Assembly (NCBI RefSeq): GCF_046630445.1
Contig: NC_092336.1
Location: 201,471,001-201,535,000 of the forward strand
Source of the DNA: Rutidosis leptorrhynchoides
Taxonomy: Eukaryota; Streptophyta; Magnoliopsida; Asterales; Asteraceae
Direction: 5' to 3'
DNA length: 64,000 bases
Positions 26,001-36,157 of the stretch are shown in pieces. The notes under the pieces were generated by a model. The model saw only the letters and a program-made list of their open reading frames with translations. It was not told where the DNA came from and did not search any database. Each line of letters begins with the position of its first letter. Position 1 is the first letter of the stretch. The position numbers were made by a program, and so were the translations under genes.

Positions 26001-26748
26001 TTTTCTCCGTACACCATTAAGGGTTTTCCTTTTTCTCGTATAATGCGAATTGCATTTTTGTAACAAACGATCTCCGCTTTCACCTCTTTCAACCAGTCCA
26101 TACCGATTATCACATCAAAACTCCCTAACTCTACTGGTATCAAATCAATCTTAAATGTTTCGCTAACCAGTTTAATTTCTCGATTCCGACATATATTATC
26201 TGCTGAAATTAATTTACCATTTGCTAATTCGAGTAAAAATTTACTATCCAAAGGCGTCAATGGACAACTTAATTTAGCACAAAAATCTCTACTCATATAG
26301 CTTCTATCCGCACCCGAATCAAATAAAACGTAAGCAGATTTATTGTCAATAAGAAACGTACCCGTAACAAGCTCCGGGTCTTCCTGTGCCTCTGCCGCAT
26401 CAATATTGAAAACTCTTCCGCGGCCTTGTCCATTCGTGTTCTCCTGGTTCGGGCAATTTCTAATAATGTGGCCCGGTTTTCCACATTTATAACAAACTAC
26501 ATTGGCATAACTTGCTCCGACACTACTTGGTCCGCCATTACTCGTTCCGACACCATTTGTTCCTTTCGTTCTATTAACCCCTGGTCCGTAGACCTCACAC
26601 TTCACCGCGCTATGACCATTTCTTTTACACTTGTTGCAAAATTTGGTGCAGAACCCCGAGTGATTCTTTTCACACCTTTGGCATAGATGCTTCTGATTGT
26701 TGTTGTTGTTGCGGTTATTATTGTTGTTGGGATGATTGTTGTAGTTGC

Positions 26749-26782
<34 letters not shown>

Positions 26783-27616
26783 GGGCCGTTTGTTGTAGTT
26801 GCGATTGATGTTGCGATTGTTGGGATAATTGTTGCGATTATTGTTGTAATTGCTGTTGTTGTTGTATTGGTGATTCTTATCACCGTTTTCCTCCCACTTT
26901 CTTTTGACTTGCTTCACATTGGCCTCTTCAGCAGTCTGTTCTTTAATTCTTTCTTCAATCTGGTTCACGAGTTTGTGAGCCATTCTACATGCCTGTTGTA
27001 TGGAGGCGGGCTCGTGTGAACTTATATCTTCTTGGATTCTTTCCGGTAATCCTTTCACAAACGCGTCGATCTTCTCTTCCTCATCTTCGAATGCTCCCGG
27101 ACACAATAGGCACAATTCTGTGAATCGTCTTTCGTACGTGGTAATATCAAATCCTTGGGTTCGTAACCCTCTAAGTTCTGTCTTGAGCTTATTAACCTCG
27201 GTTCTGGGACGGTACTTCTCGTTCATCAAGTGCTTGAATGCTGACCACGGTAGTGCGTACGCATCGTCTTGTCCCACTTGCTCTAGATAGGTATTCCACC
27301 ATGTTAACGCAGAACTTGTGAAGGTATGCGTAGCGTACTTTACTTTGTCCTCTTCAGTACACTTACTTATGGCAAACACCGATTCGACCTTCTCGGTCCA
27401 CCGTTTCAATCCGATCGGTCCTTCGGTTCCATCAAATTCCAAAGGTTTGCAGGCAGTGAATTCTTTGTAGGTGCATCCTACACGATTTCCTGTACTGCTA
27501 GATCCAAGGTTATTGTTGGTATGTAGCGCAGCCTGTACTGCGGCTATGTTTGAAGCTAGAAAAGTACGGAATTCCTCTTCATTCATATTCACGGTGTGTC
27601 GAGTAGTCGGTGCCAT
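23033..27616 (-). CDS. Tekay-type gag-pol polyprotein, intact
   Basis: Encodes the capsid and replication enzymes of the retrotransposon. The frame is open to 27652, but I start at the Met at 27616, which has a strong context (A at -3, G at +4). It gives 1527 aa; positions below count from it. The retrotransposon gag domain is about 55-240, followed by an Asn-rich, AAC-repeat-coded linker. Two CCHC knuckles lie at 327-340 ([14 protein letters not shown]) and 375-388 ([14 protein letters not shown]). Protease DSGA is at 433-436, RT about 600-820 with FIDD at 767-770, and RNase H about 910-1026. Integrase has an HHCC part at about 1104-1146 and a triad D1174, D1235, E1271. A chromodomain-like tail lies at about 1465-1518. 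No stop or frameshift is seen. A 306-nt gap separates it from the F-box stop. Confidence 0.97.
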
Positions 27617-27749
27617 TTCCTTCAAAATAGTTAAATGGAACAAGTTAATCATACAGAATATTAAGAGTAGTTAATAGTATTTCGTAGCATAATATGAACT
27701 CATTTATAAAAGCTTTTTCTTCATATTAGCGTTTTATAAGTTTAAATTC

Positions 27750-27767
27750 GGGTAGTACCTACCCGTT
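27750..27767 (-). promoter_or_regulatory. Internal polypurine-tract-like duplicate
   Basis: Plus-strand 'gggtagtacctacccgtt' contains the exact 16-mer that borders the 3' LTR, and forms an imperfect inverted repeat (GGGTA..TACCC). It lies between the F-box ORF and gag. Copy B has it at 60949-60966 and the LARD has a close version at 47604-47621. It could be a second plus-strand primer site or a remnant of an ancestral 3' end; this is inference. Confidence 0.5.
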
Positions 27768-27957
27768 AAGTTCATACTTAGTAGCTAATATACAATTCAA
27801 CTACTACAATTCTATATGAAAAACTGATTATAATAATATTTCGCGTTCAAACTTTTACACAACATTTTACAAACTTACAATACCGCTTATTTTACATATA
27901 GCATGAAATATAGCACACAATAAATTTGATACAAGATGGTTGTGAAGATAATTCTAG

Positions 27958-28641
27958 CTAGTACACAAGTCGTTCAGCAAAGGCAATAAAGACACGTAAT
28001 TCATACGTCCAGAAACAAGTCATGCATTCTGGTTTTACTAGGACTACTTCCCATCCTTGGTCTTGTGGAACATAACCGTTATGGCCGTTGATAAGACAGC
28101 GTGTTGTAACATCGTCAAAGGTACGAGGGTTACGTAATGTCCAACAGTCCCGTAACAATCTAAAAACCTCATTTCTTACCCCAATTACCGACTCCGTCAC
28201 TTGTGGGAACGTTTTGTTTAATAGTTGTAGCCCGATGTTCTTGTTCTCACTTTGGTGAGAAGCGAACATTACTAATCCGTAAGCATAACATGCTTCTTTA
28301 TGTTGCATGTTAGCCGCTTTTTCTAAATCACGAAGTCCAATATTCGGATATATTGAGTCAAAATAATTTCTTAACCCATTGCGTAAAATAGCATTTGGGT
28401 TCCCCGCAATATATGCGTCAAAGTAAACACATCGTAACTTATGGATTTCCCAATGTGATATCCCCCATCTTCCGAACGAAAGCCTTTTATAAACCAAGGC
28501 ATTCTTGGAACATTCTTCGAATGTCTTACAAACTGATCTCGCCTTAAATAGTTGTGCCGAAGAATTCTGACCGACTCTAGACAAGATTTCATCAATCATG
28601 TCTCCGGGTAGGTCTCTTAAAATATTGGGTTGTCTATCCAT
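27958..28641 (-). CDS. F-box protein-like ORF carried by Tekay A
   Basis: 227 aa. Residues 8-47 read as an F-box (LRDLPGDMIDEILSRVG, then ARSVCKTFEE), the segment that in plant proteins binds SKP1 in SCF ubiquitin ligases. Residues 78-145 (AGNPNAILRNGLRNYF, GLRDLEKAANMQHKEACYAYG) match what I know of the At1g67623/At2g35280 F-box group, which carries a Sel1/TPR-like stretch after the F-box. Cysteines C182 and C206-x2-C209 sit before the C-terminal helix-like end. The ATG has a strong context (AAA ATG G). It lies between the acidic ORF and gag-pol on the same strand, is not fused to either and is repeated in copy B (61157-61840). It looks like a captured host gene; no retroelement domain is present. 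SCF activity and a target are unknown. Confidence 0.8.
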   Translation of the reverse strand: MDRQPNILRDLPGDMIDEILSRVGQNSSAQLFKARSVCKTFEECSKNALVYKRLSFGRWGISHWEIHKLRCVYFDAYIAGNPNAILRNGLRNYFDSIYPNIGLRDLEKAANMQHKEACYAYGLVMFASHQSENKNIGLQLLNKTFPQVTESVIGVRNEVFRLLRDCWTLRNPRTFDDVTTRCLINGHNGYVPQDQGWEVVLVKPECMTCFWTYELRVFIAFAERLVY

Positions 28642-28655
28642 TTTGTGTTTTTATA

Positions 28656-28759
28656 CTGTAAAATAGACAAGAGTTAGATTCATAAAAAAAAATACTTATT
28701 AATACAAGCAATTTTTACATATATCATAAAGCATAAGCACACTATATTACATATATTAC
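28656..28759 (-). promoter_or_regulatory. Candidate small intron upstream of the F-box ATG
   Basis: On the element strand a pyrimidine-rich stretch and TTTTACAG end 15 nt before the F-box ATG, an excellent plant 3' splice site. Possible donors are GTAATATATG (from 28759) or GTAATATAG (from 28750), giving an AT-rich intron of about 95-104 nt after the acidic ORF. Copy B keeps the acceptor unchanged. Splicing could also use a more distant donor in the leader, bringing the F-box ATG close to the cap. Prediction only. Confidence 0.4.
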
Positions 28760-28779
28760 ACCACACGAATACAACTATC

Positions 28780-29394
28780 TTATTCCGACTCGCTTGTTTC
28801 TTCTTCTTCAGTTTTGGTTCGTTTTGCCAAGTTTCTAGGGATATATGATGTTCCCCTAATACGAGTCGTCGTGATCCACATTGGTTTAGAAAAACCTGGT
28901 GGTTTAGAGGTTCCCGGGTCATTGTTACAACTTAAGGACTTCGGGGGTTGATGATACATATAAAGTTCATCGGGGTTGGAATTAGATTTCTCTATTTTTA
29001 TGCCCTTTCCCTTATTATTTTCTTTTGCCTTTTTAAATTCAGTTGGGGTAATTTCTATAACATCATCGGAATTCTCGTCGGAATCCGATTCATCGGAGAA
29101 TTGGTAATCCTCCCAATATTTTGCTTCCTTGGCGGAAACACCATTGACCATAATTAACCTTGGTCGGTTGGTTGAGGATTTTCTTTTACTTAACCGTTTT
29201 ATTATTTCCCCCACCGGTTCTATTTCTTCATCCGGTTCCGATTCTTCTTCCGGTTCCGATTCTTCTTCCGGTTCCGACTCTTCTTCCGGTTCCTCTTCGG
29301 GTACTTGTGAATCAGTCCACGAATCATTCCAATTTACATTTGACTCTTCATTATTATTAGGTGAGTCAATGGGACTTGTTCTAGAGGTAGACAT
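28780..29394 (-). CDS. Acidic repeat ORF of Tekay A, unknown function
   Basis: 204 aa, first ORF after the primer site. Residues about 30-60 are a Glu/Pro/Ser block with the tandem unit EPEEES (18-bp DNA repeat, about three copies). Basic patches (KRLSKRKSS) and a second acidic stretch (SDESDSDENSDD) follow. The tail has KPPGFSKPMW, RGTSYIPRNLAKRTK and ends EEEETSESE. No gag, protease or transmembrane feature is visible. Copy B has an ORF of the same length with five residue changes seen. The mix of acidic tracts and Lys/Arg clusters would suit a nuclear or chromatin-associated protein, but this is inference. The start context is weak (TAG ATG T), which would favour leaky scanning to later ATGs. 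Confidence 0.7.
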   Translation of the reverse strand: MSTSRTSPIDSPNNNEESNVNWNDSWTDSQVPEEEPEEESEPEEESEPEEESEPDEEIEPVGEIIKRLSKRKSSTNRPRLIMVNGVSAKEAKYWEDYQFSDESDSDENSDDVIEITPTEFKKAKENNKGKGIKIEKSNSNPDELYMYHQPPKSLSCNNDPGTSKPPGFSKPMWITTTRIRGTSYIPRNLAKRTKTEEEETSESE

Positions 29395-29589
29395 CTATCA
29401 CATAATATCAAACGCGTTAAGAGATTAATATATCACATAATATTCACATGTTAAAAATATATAGTTTCCAACAAAATTTGTTAAGCAATCATTTTTCAAG
29501 TAAACACGGTCGAAGTCCAGACTCACTAATGCATCCTAACAAACTCGATAAGATACACTAATGCAAAATTCTGGTTCTCTAAGACCAAC
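29395..29589 (-). other. Tekay A leader
   Basis: Non-coding stretch of about 195 nt between the primer site and the acidic ORF. The counterpart is 62593-62787 in copy B. No packaging signal can be read by eye. Confidence 0.6.
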
Positions 29590-29601
29590 GCTCGGATACC
29601 A
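29590..29601 (-). promoter_or_regulatory. Tekay A primer binding site (initiator Met tRNA type)
   Basis: Element-strand TGGTATCCGAGC, two bases from the 5' LTR. It matches the plant initiator-Met complement TGGTATCAGAGC except for one base (A to C at position 8). Copy B has the same variant (62788-62799), so it is a family trait rather than decay. Confidence 0.88.
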
Positions 29602-29603
29602 AC

Positions 29604-32600
29604 TGAAATATCCCGTTCTTATTGATTAAAAACGTTCCATATTAATTGATTTCGTTGCGAGGTTTTGACCTCTATATGAGACGTTTTTCAAAGACTGCAT
29701 TCATTTTTAAAACAAACCATAACCTTTATTTCATAAATAAAGGTTTAAAAAGCTTTACGTAGATTATCAAATAATGATAATCTAAAATATCCTGTTTACA
29801 CACGACCATTACATAATGGTTTACAATACAAATATGTTACATCGAAATCAGTTTCTTGAATGCAGTTTTTACACAATATCATACAAACATGGACTCCAAA
29901 TCTTGTCCTTATTTTAGTATGCAACAGCGGAAGCTCTTAGTATTCACCTGAGAATAAACATGCTTTAAACGTCAACAAAAATGTTGGTGAGTTATAGGTT
30001 TAACCTATATATATCAAATCGTAACAATAGACCACAAGATTTCATATTTCAATACACATCCCATACATAGAGATAAAAATCATTCATATGGTGAACACCT
30101 GGTAACCGACAATAACAAGATGCATATATAAGAATATCCCCATCATTCCGGGACACCCTTCGGATATGATATAAATTTCGAAGTACTAAAGCATCCGGTA
30201 CTTTGGATGGGGTTTGTTAGGCCCAATAGATCTATCTTTAGGATTCGCGTCAATTAGGGTGTCTGTTCCCTAATTCTTAGATTACCAGACTTAATAAAAA
30301 GGGGCATATTCGATTTCGATAATTCAACCATAGAATGTAGTTTCACGTACTTGTGTCTATTTTGTAAATCATTTATAAAACCTGCATGTATTCTCATCCC
30401 AAAAATATTAGATTTTAAAAGTGGGACTATAACTCACTTTCACAGATTTTTACTTCGTCGGGAAGTAAGACTTGGCCACTAGTTGATTCACGAACCTATA
30501 ACAATATATACATATATATCAAAGTATGTTCAAAATATATTTACAACACTTTTAATATATTTTGATGTTTTAAGTTTATTAAGTCAGTTGTCCTCGTTAG
30601 TAACCTACAACTAGTTGTCCACAGTTAGATGTACAGAAATAAATCGATAAATATTATCTTGAATCAATCCACGACCCAGTGTATACGTATCTCAGTATTG
30701 ATCACAACTCAAACTATATATATTTTGGAATCAACCTCAACCCTGTATAGCTAACTCCAACATTCACATATAGAGTGTCTATGGTTGTTCCGAAATATAT
30801 ATAGATGTGTCGACATGATAGGTCGAAACATTGTATACGTGTCTATGGTATCTCAAGATTACATAATATACAATACAAGTTGATTAAGTTATGGTTGGAA
30901 TAGATTTGTTACCAATTTTCACGTAGCTAAAATGAGAAAAATTATCCAATCTTGTTTTACCTATAACTTCTTCATTTTAAATCCGTTTTGAGTGAATCAA
31001 ATTGCTATGGTTTCATATTGAACTCTATTTTATGAATCTAAACAGAAAAAGTATAGGTTTATAGTCAGAAAAATAAGTTACAAGTCGTTTTTGTAAAGGT
31101 AGTCATTTCAGTCGAAAGAACGACGTCTAGATGACCATTTTAGAAAACATACTTCCACTTTGAGTTTAACCATAATTTTTGGATATAGTTTCATGTTCAT
31201 AATAAAAATCATTTTCTCAGAATAACAACATTTAAATCAAAGTTTATCATAGTTTTTAATTAACTAACCCAAAACAGCCCGCGGTGTTACTACGACGGCG
31301 TAAATCCGGTTTTACGGTGTTTTTCGTGTTTCCGGGTTTTAAATCATTAAGTTAGCATATCATATAGATATAGAACATGTGTTTAGTTGATTTTAAAAGT
31401 CAAGTTAGAAGGATTAACTTTTGTTTGCGAACAAGTTTAGAATTAACTAAACTATGTTCTAGTGATTACAAGTTTAAACCTTCGAATAAGATAGCTTTAT
31501 ATGTATGAATCGAATGATGTTATGAACATCATTACTACCTTAATTTCCTTGGATAAACCTACTGGAAAAGAGAAAAATGGATCTAGCTTCAATGGATCCT
31601 TGGATGGCTCGAAGTTCTTGAAGCAGAATCATGACACGAAAACAAGTTCAAGTAAGATCATCACTTGAAATAAGATTGTTATAGTTATAGAAATTGAACC
31701 AAAGTTTGAATATGATTATTACCTTGTATTAGAATGATAACCTACTGTAAGAAACAAAGATTTCTTGAGGTTGGATGATCACCTTACAAGATTGGAAGTG
31801 AGCTAGCAAACTTGAAAGTATTCTTGATTTTATGAAACTAGAACTTTTGGAATTTATGAAGAACACTTAGAACTTGAAGATAGAACTTGAGAGAGATCAA
31901 TTAGATGAAGAAAATTGAAGAATGAAAGTGTTTGTAGGTGTTTTTGGTCGTTGGTGTATGGATTAGATATAAAGGATATGTAATTTTGTTTTCATGTAAA
32001 TAAGTCATGAATGATTACTCATATTTTTGTAATTTTATGAGATATTTCATGCTAGTTGCCAAATGATGGTTCTCACATGTGTTAGGTGACTCACATGGGC
32101 TGCTAAGAGCTGATCATTGGAGTATATATACCAATAGTACATACATCTAAAAGCTGTGTATTGTACGAGTACGAATACGGGTGCATACGAGTAGAATTGT
32201 TGATGAAACTGAACGAGGATGTAATTGTAAGCATTTTTGTTAAGTAGAAGTATTTTGATAAGTGTATTGAAGTCTTTCAAAAGTGTATAAATACATATTA
32301 AAACACTACATGTATATACATTTTAACTGAGTCGTTAAGTCATCGTTAGTCGTTACATGTAAATGTTGTTTTGAAACCTTTAGGTTAACGATCTTGTTAA
32401 ATGTTGTTAACCCAATGTTTATAATATCAAAAGAGATTTTAAATTATTATATTATCATGATATTATGATGTACGAATATCTCTTAATATGATATATATAC
32501 ATTAAATGTCGTTACAACGATAATCGTTACATATATGTCTCGTTTCAAAATCATTAAGTTAGTAGTCTTGTTTTTACATATGTAGTTCATTGTTAATATA

Positions 32601-32854
32601 CTTAATGATATGTTTAATTATCATAATATAATGTTAACTATATATATAACCATATATATGTCATCATATAATTTTTACAAGTTTTAACGTTCGTGAATCA
32701 CCGGTCAACTTGGGTGGTCAATTGTCTATATGAAACCTATTTCAATTAATCAAGTCTTAACAAGTTTGATTGCTTAACATGTTGGAAACATTTAATCATG
32801 TAAATATCAATCTCAATTAATATATATAAACATGGAAAAGTTTGGGTCACTACA
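29604..32854 (-). repeat. Tekay A 5' LTR (element sense), 3251 bp
   Basis: Near-identical partner of 19747-22997. It ends 'tttgggtcactaca' where the partner has 'ttcgggtcactaca'. The minus-strand frame at 32813-33712 reads across its right border into Athila RT, so its last residues are LTR-derived. Confidence 0.97.
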
Positions 32855-33772
32855 GTTGCAAAGTCCAAATGGCATGCGTTTGTAAGCAAAAGTACCATAA
32901 GGGTACGTAAATGTGGTTTTCTCTTGATCTTCGGGTGCTATTGGAATTTGAAAATATCCGGAAAATCCATCAAGAAAATAATAATAACTATTTCCGGCTA
33001 ATCTTTCTAACATTTGATCAATGAAAGGTAAGGGAAAGTGATCTTTTCTGGTGGCGTCATTTAATTTTCTATAATCAATACAAACACGCCATCCTGTTAC
33101 AATTCTAGTAGGAATAAGCTCATTTTTCTCATTTGTAATGACAGTCATGCCACCCTTCTTAGGCACGCATTGAACTGGGCTTACCCATGGACTATCAGAA
33201 ATTGAATAAATTAAACCTGCATCTAGCAGTTTAATAATTTCTTTTTTTACTACATCTTGCATATTCGGATTTAGTCTTCGTTGGCGTTGCACATACGTTT
33301 TATGACCTTCTTCCATAAGGATTTTATGTGTGCAATACGAAGGACTTATTCTTTTTATATCATGAATCTTCCATGCAATAGCTGGTTTATGAGCTTTCAA
33401 CACAGAAATAAGTTGTGATTTCTCATTTTCAGTAAGAGAAGACGATATTATTACAGGTAATTCAGATTCACCATGTAAATAAGCGTATTCCAAATAGTTT
33501 AGAAGTGGCTTTAACTCTAGTGTCGGAGGTTCTTCTATCGATGATTTATATCGATATCTGTCTTCTTCTTTTAGCATTTGAATTTCTTCTATTGTTGGTT
33601 CATATCCATTAGCTATAAGTGTAGCTAACATTTCAGCTTCATCAATTGGTTCAGTTCCTTCTCCTAAAGAACATTCTCCTGTTCCTTGTAATTCTGGAAA
33701 TTCTTCTAACAATTCTGCATGTGAATCTATAGTTTGAATATAATAACATGTATCATCTGCAGATTGCGGTTG
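32855..33772 (-). pseudogene. Athila RT N-terminal half
   Basis: Upstream half of the RT cut by Tekay A. It shows the Athila pattern SPWVSPVQCVPKKGG, WRVCIDYRKLNDATRKDHFPLP, GYFQIPIAPEDQEKTTFTCPYG-like sequence (here TYPYG) and MPFGLCN just before the junction. The preceding linker has KPAIAWKIHDIKRISPSYCTHKI. The frame continues from the protease part but is cut off from it by the TAA at 33773. The catalytic FMDD lies on the far side at 18683-19746. Confidence 0.93.
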
Positions 33773-35110
33773 TTACATTGCTCTATCAACTGAAAAGGTA
33801 ACACTCTTGTCCTCTATACTTAGGGTCAGTTTCTTACCAAACACATCTATCATTGCTTTATCCGTGTTTAAGAATGGTCTTCCTAATATGAGAGGAACTT
33901 GAGAATCTTCTTCCATGTCCAGAACAACAAAATCTACTGGAAATACTAAAGAACCAACTTTAACTAGCATGTTCTCCATTATCCCTCTAGGATATTTTAT
34001 TGATCGATCAGCTAGTTGTATACTTATTCTTGTTGGTTTCAATTCTCCAAGGTCTAGTTTAGCGTATAGTGAATACGGCATTAAATTTATACTAGCACCT
34101 AAGTCTGCCAATGCTTCTATTGAACTAAGACTACCCAGAAAACATGGAATTGTGAAACTTCCTGGATCAGATAGTTTTTCTGGTATCTTATTCAACAGCA
34201 CTGCTGAATAATTAGCATTCATAGTAACGGCCGAGAGTTCTTCCATTTTCTTTCTATTTGTGATTAGATCTTTCAAAAATTTAGCATATCTAGGCATTCC
34301 TGAAATCACATCAATGAAAGGTAGATTTACATTTATCTGTTTAAACATATCCAAGAATTTGGATTGCTCGGCTTCAAGTTTCTCTTTTTTCATTTTACTC
34401 GGGTAAGGAAGTGGTGGTTGGTATGGTTTAACATAAGGTTTAGCCTTAACTGTGTTATCTTCATTAACCTTTTCAACTACCGGTTCTGTTTTCTTATCTT
34501 GTTCAGGTTTTGGTTCTTGTGGAGTAGGAATAGTTTCATCAGAAGTTTCAGGTTTTTCAGGTGGTTTAAGTGTTGTATCACTTCTTGTGGTAATGGCTTT
34601 AGCTGTTTCATTCCGGGGGTTAGCATTTGTATCACTAGGTAGACTTCCCGGTTTTCTTTCACCTATTAACCTTGCTAGGTTACTTACTTCTTGTTCCAAG
34701 TTTTGAATAGAAGCTTGTTGATTTCTAAATGCTTGAGCATTTTGTTCATTCGTTTGTTTCTGAGATGAGAAAAACTGCGTTTGAGTTTCAACTAGCTTCG
34801 TCATCATATCTTCTAAATTCGGTTTTTTATCATCGGTTTGTGGTGGTTTGTTTTGAAAATTAGGTCTTTGCTGGTTGTAAGTATTATTGGATACTTGTTG
34901 ATTGCTAGGACCTTGTTGGTTGTTGTATGGAATATTTCGGTTATAATTCTGGTTTTGATTGTAAATCGGTCTTGGCGGTTGATAATTATTCTGATAATTA
35001 TTTCCAGGCCTTTGGTTTAGATATGAAACATTCTCTCTTTGTTCCATTGTTAGTTCAATACTGAGACAATCTTTTGTCAAATGTGGTCCTCCACACTGCT
35101 CACAACTAAT
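33773..35110 (-). pseudogene. Athila gag C-terminus and protease
   Basis: Begins right after the gag stop at 35111 with the zinc knuckle CEQCGGPHLTKDC (about 35065-35105), then an Asn/Gln-rich linker, a Lys/Pro/Thr-rich acidic linker, and a retropepsin-like domain (IPCFLGSLSSIEALADLGASINLMPYSLY, then QVPLILGRPFLNTDKAMID). The active-site triad is written DLGAS, the usual form in Athila. It ends in a premature TAA at 33773-33775, consistent with a lost Gln or Lys codon, with the RT frame resuming directly. Confidence 0.9.
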
Positions 35111-36157
35111 TCATATTGAGTGTATATCTTTAGTCATCTTTTCCATTTGTCTCTCGACAGCGTCTATCTTTGCTGAAATGGAATCTAAGTCATGGCTAGA
35201 TACGGCTCTAGCTGCTTTAGATGATCTAACGATATCTTTTTCTTGGTGCCACTCATGTGAGTGGGAAGCAGTGTTATCAATAATTTTGTAAGCATCAGTT
35301 TCGGTTTTCTTCATAATAGAACCACCAGCTGCTATATCGATGTCTTTCCTTGTAGTGATGTCGCATCCTTGGTAGAATATTTGTACTATTTGACAGGTGT
35401 CTAAACCATGTTGCGGACATCCTCTTAATAATTTTCCAAATCTTGTCCACGTCTCATATAGAGTTTCATTTGGCTTCTGTGTGAACGTAACAATTTCTCC
35501 TTGAAGTCTTACGGCTTTAGATGCCGAAAAGAATTGTTTAAGAAATTTTTCAACTAAAACGTCCCATGTATCAATCGCCCCTTCAGGTAACGATTCCAAC
35601 CAATCTTTGGCTTCTCCCTTTAAAGTCCAGGGAAATAACATGAGATATATCTGTTCATCTTCCACTTCTCGGATTTTAAATAGTGTGCAGATCCTATTAA
35701 AGGTACGAAGATGTTCATTTGGATCTTCCTTCGGCGCACCACTAAATTGGCATTGATTAGTCACCATATGTAGAATTTGTCCTTTGCTTTCATAATCTGG
35801 CGCATTAATGTCTGGATGAGTAATTGCGTGACCTTGGCCAGTGCGTTTAGCTCTCATTCGGTCTTCCATACTTAAAGGTTCCAGATTCTCCATAATTGAA
35901 TTTGTTGAATCGGAATCACTAGAGGATTCTGATTTAATGGCTCGTTCCTCAACAATCTCTGTTTGAATGATTGGTGTTTCCGGAGGAAAGTTTAGTGGTT
36001 CAGGATCTATGAATCGTCCCTGAATATTCTCCGGATTCTCAATTGTGAGGTCGGGTTCAAAAAATGGATTATCAACGGCGACAATATTAGCTAGATGTCT
36101 TGATCTAGTTACAGGTGGTGAATGTACAAAAGGTGGTGAACGTCTTGCTCGGTGCAT
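35111..36157 (-). pseudogene. Athila gag N-terminal region
   Basis: 348 aa from the first Met of the gag-pol frame. The gag core lies at about residues 100-270 (MEDRMRAKRTGQGHAI, KGQILHMVTNQCQFSGAPKEDPNEHL, LFPWTLKGEAKDWLESLPEGAI, CPQHGLDTCQIVQIFYQG). An internal TGA at 35111-35113 cuts it off 12 codons before the zinc-knuckle end, in frame with the downstream part, so it is a nonsense break and not a natural gag terminus. The fragment at 3021-3359 is a diverged relative. Confidence 0.92.

Larger units (their letters stand above)
19747..32854 (-). mobile_element. Tekay-type chromovirus copy A, intact, with F-box and acidic ORFs
   Basis: Two LTRs of exactly 3251 bp (19747-22997, 29604-32854), TGAAAT..CTACA, flanked by GTTGC at 19742-19746 and 32855-32859 inside the Athila RT. 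Minus-strand order is 5' LTR, initiator-Met-like primer site, acidic ORF, F-box ORF, gag-pol with chromodomain-like tail, polypurine tract, 3' LTR. I noticed only two LTR differences (22266/32123 and 22986/32843). Such near-identity with intact ORFs indicates a very recent insertion. A Tekay assignment rests on long LTRs, the initiator-Met primer site and the C-terminal motif [17 protein letters not shown]. Confidence 0.95.

Noticed and set aside
26687..27019. Plus-strand Val-rich frame and minus-strand Thr-rich frame opposite gag
   Set aside because: Shadows of the AAC repeat that codes the Asn-rich gag linker. Both have copies in Tekay B and no independent signal.
29221..29300. CRISPR-like direct repeats
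   Set aside because: This is an 18-bp tandem coding repeat (EPEEES) with no unique spacers, in a plant retrotransposon.
28948..29428. Ser/Gly-rich plus-strand frames opposite the acidic ORF
   Set aside because: Complement of the acidic repeat. The minus-strand frame lies in the coding direction of the element and is the one retained.
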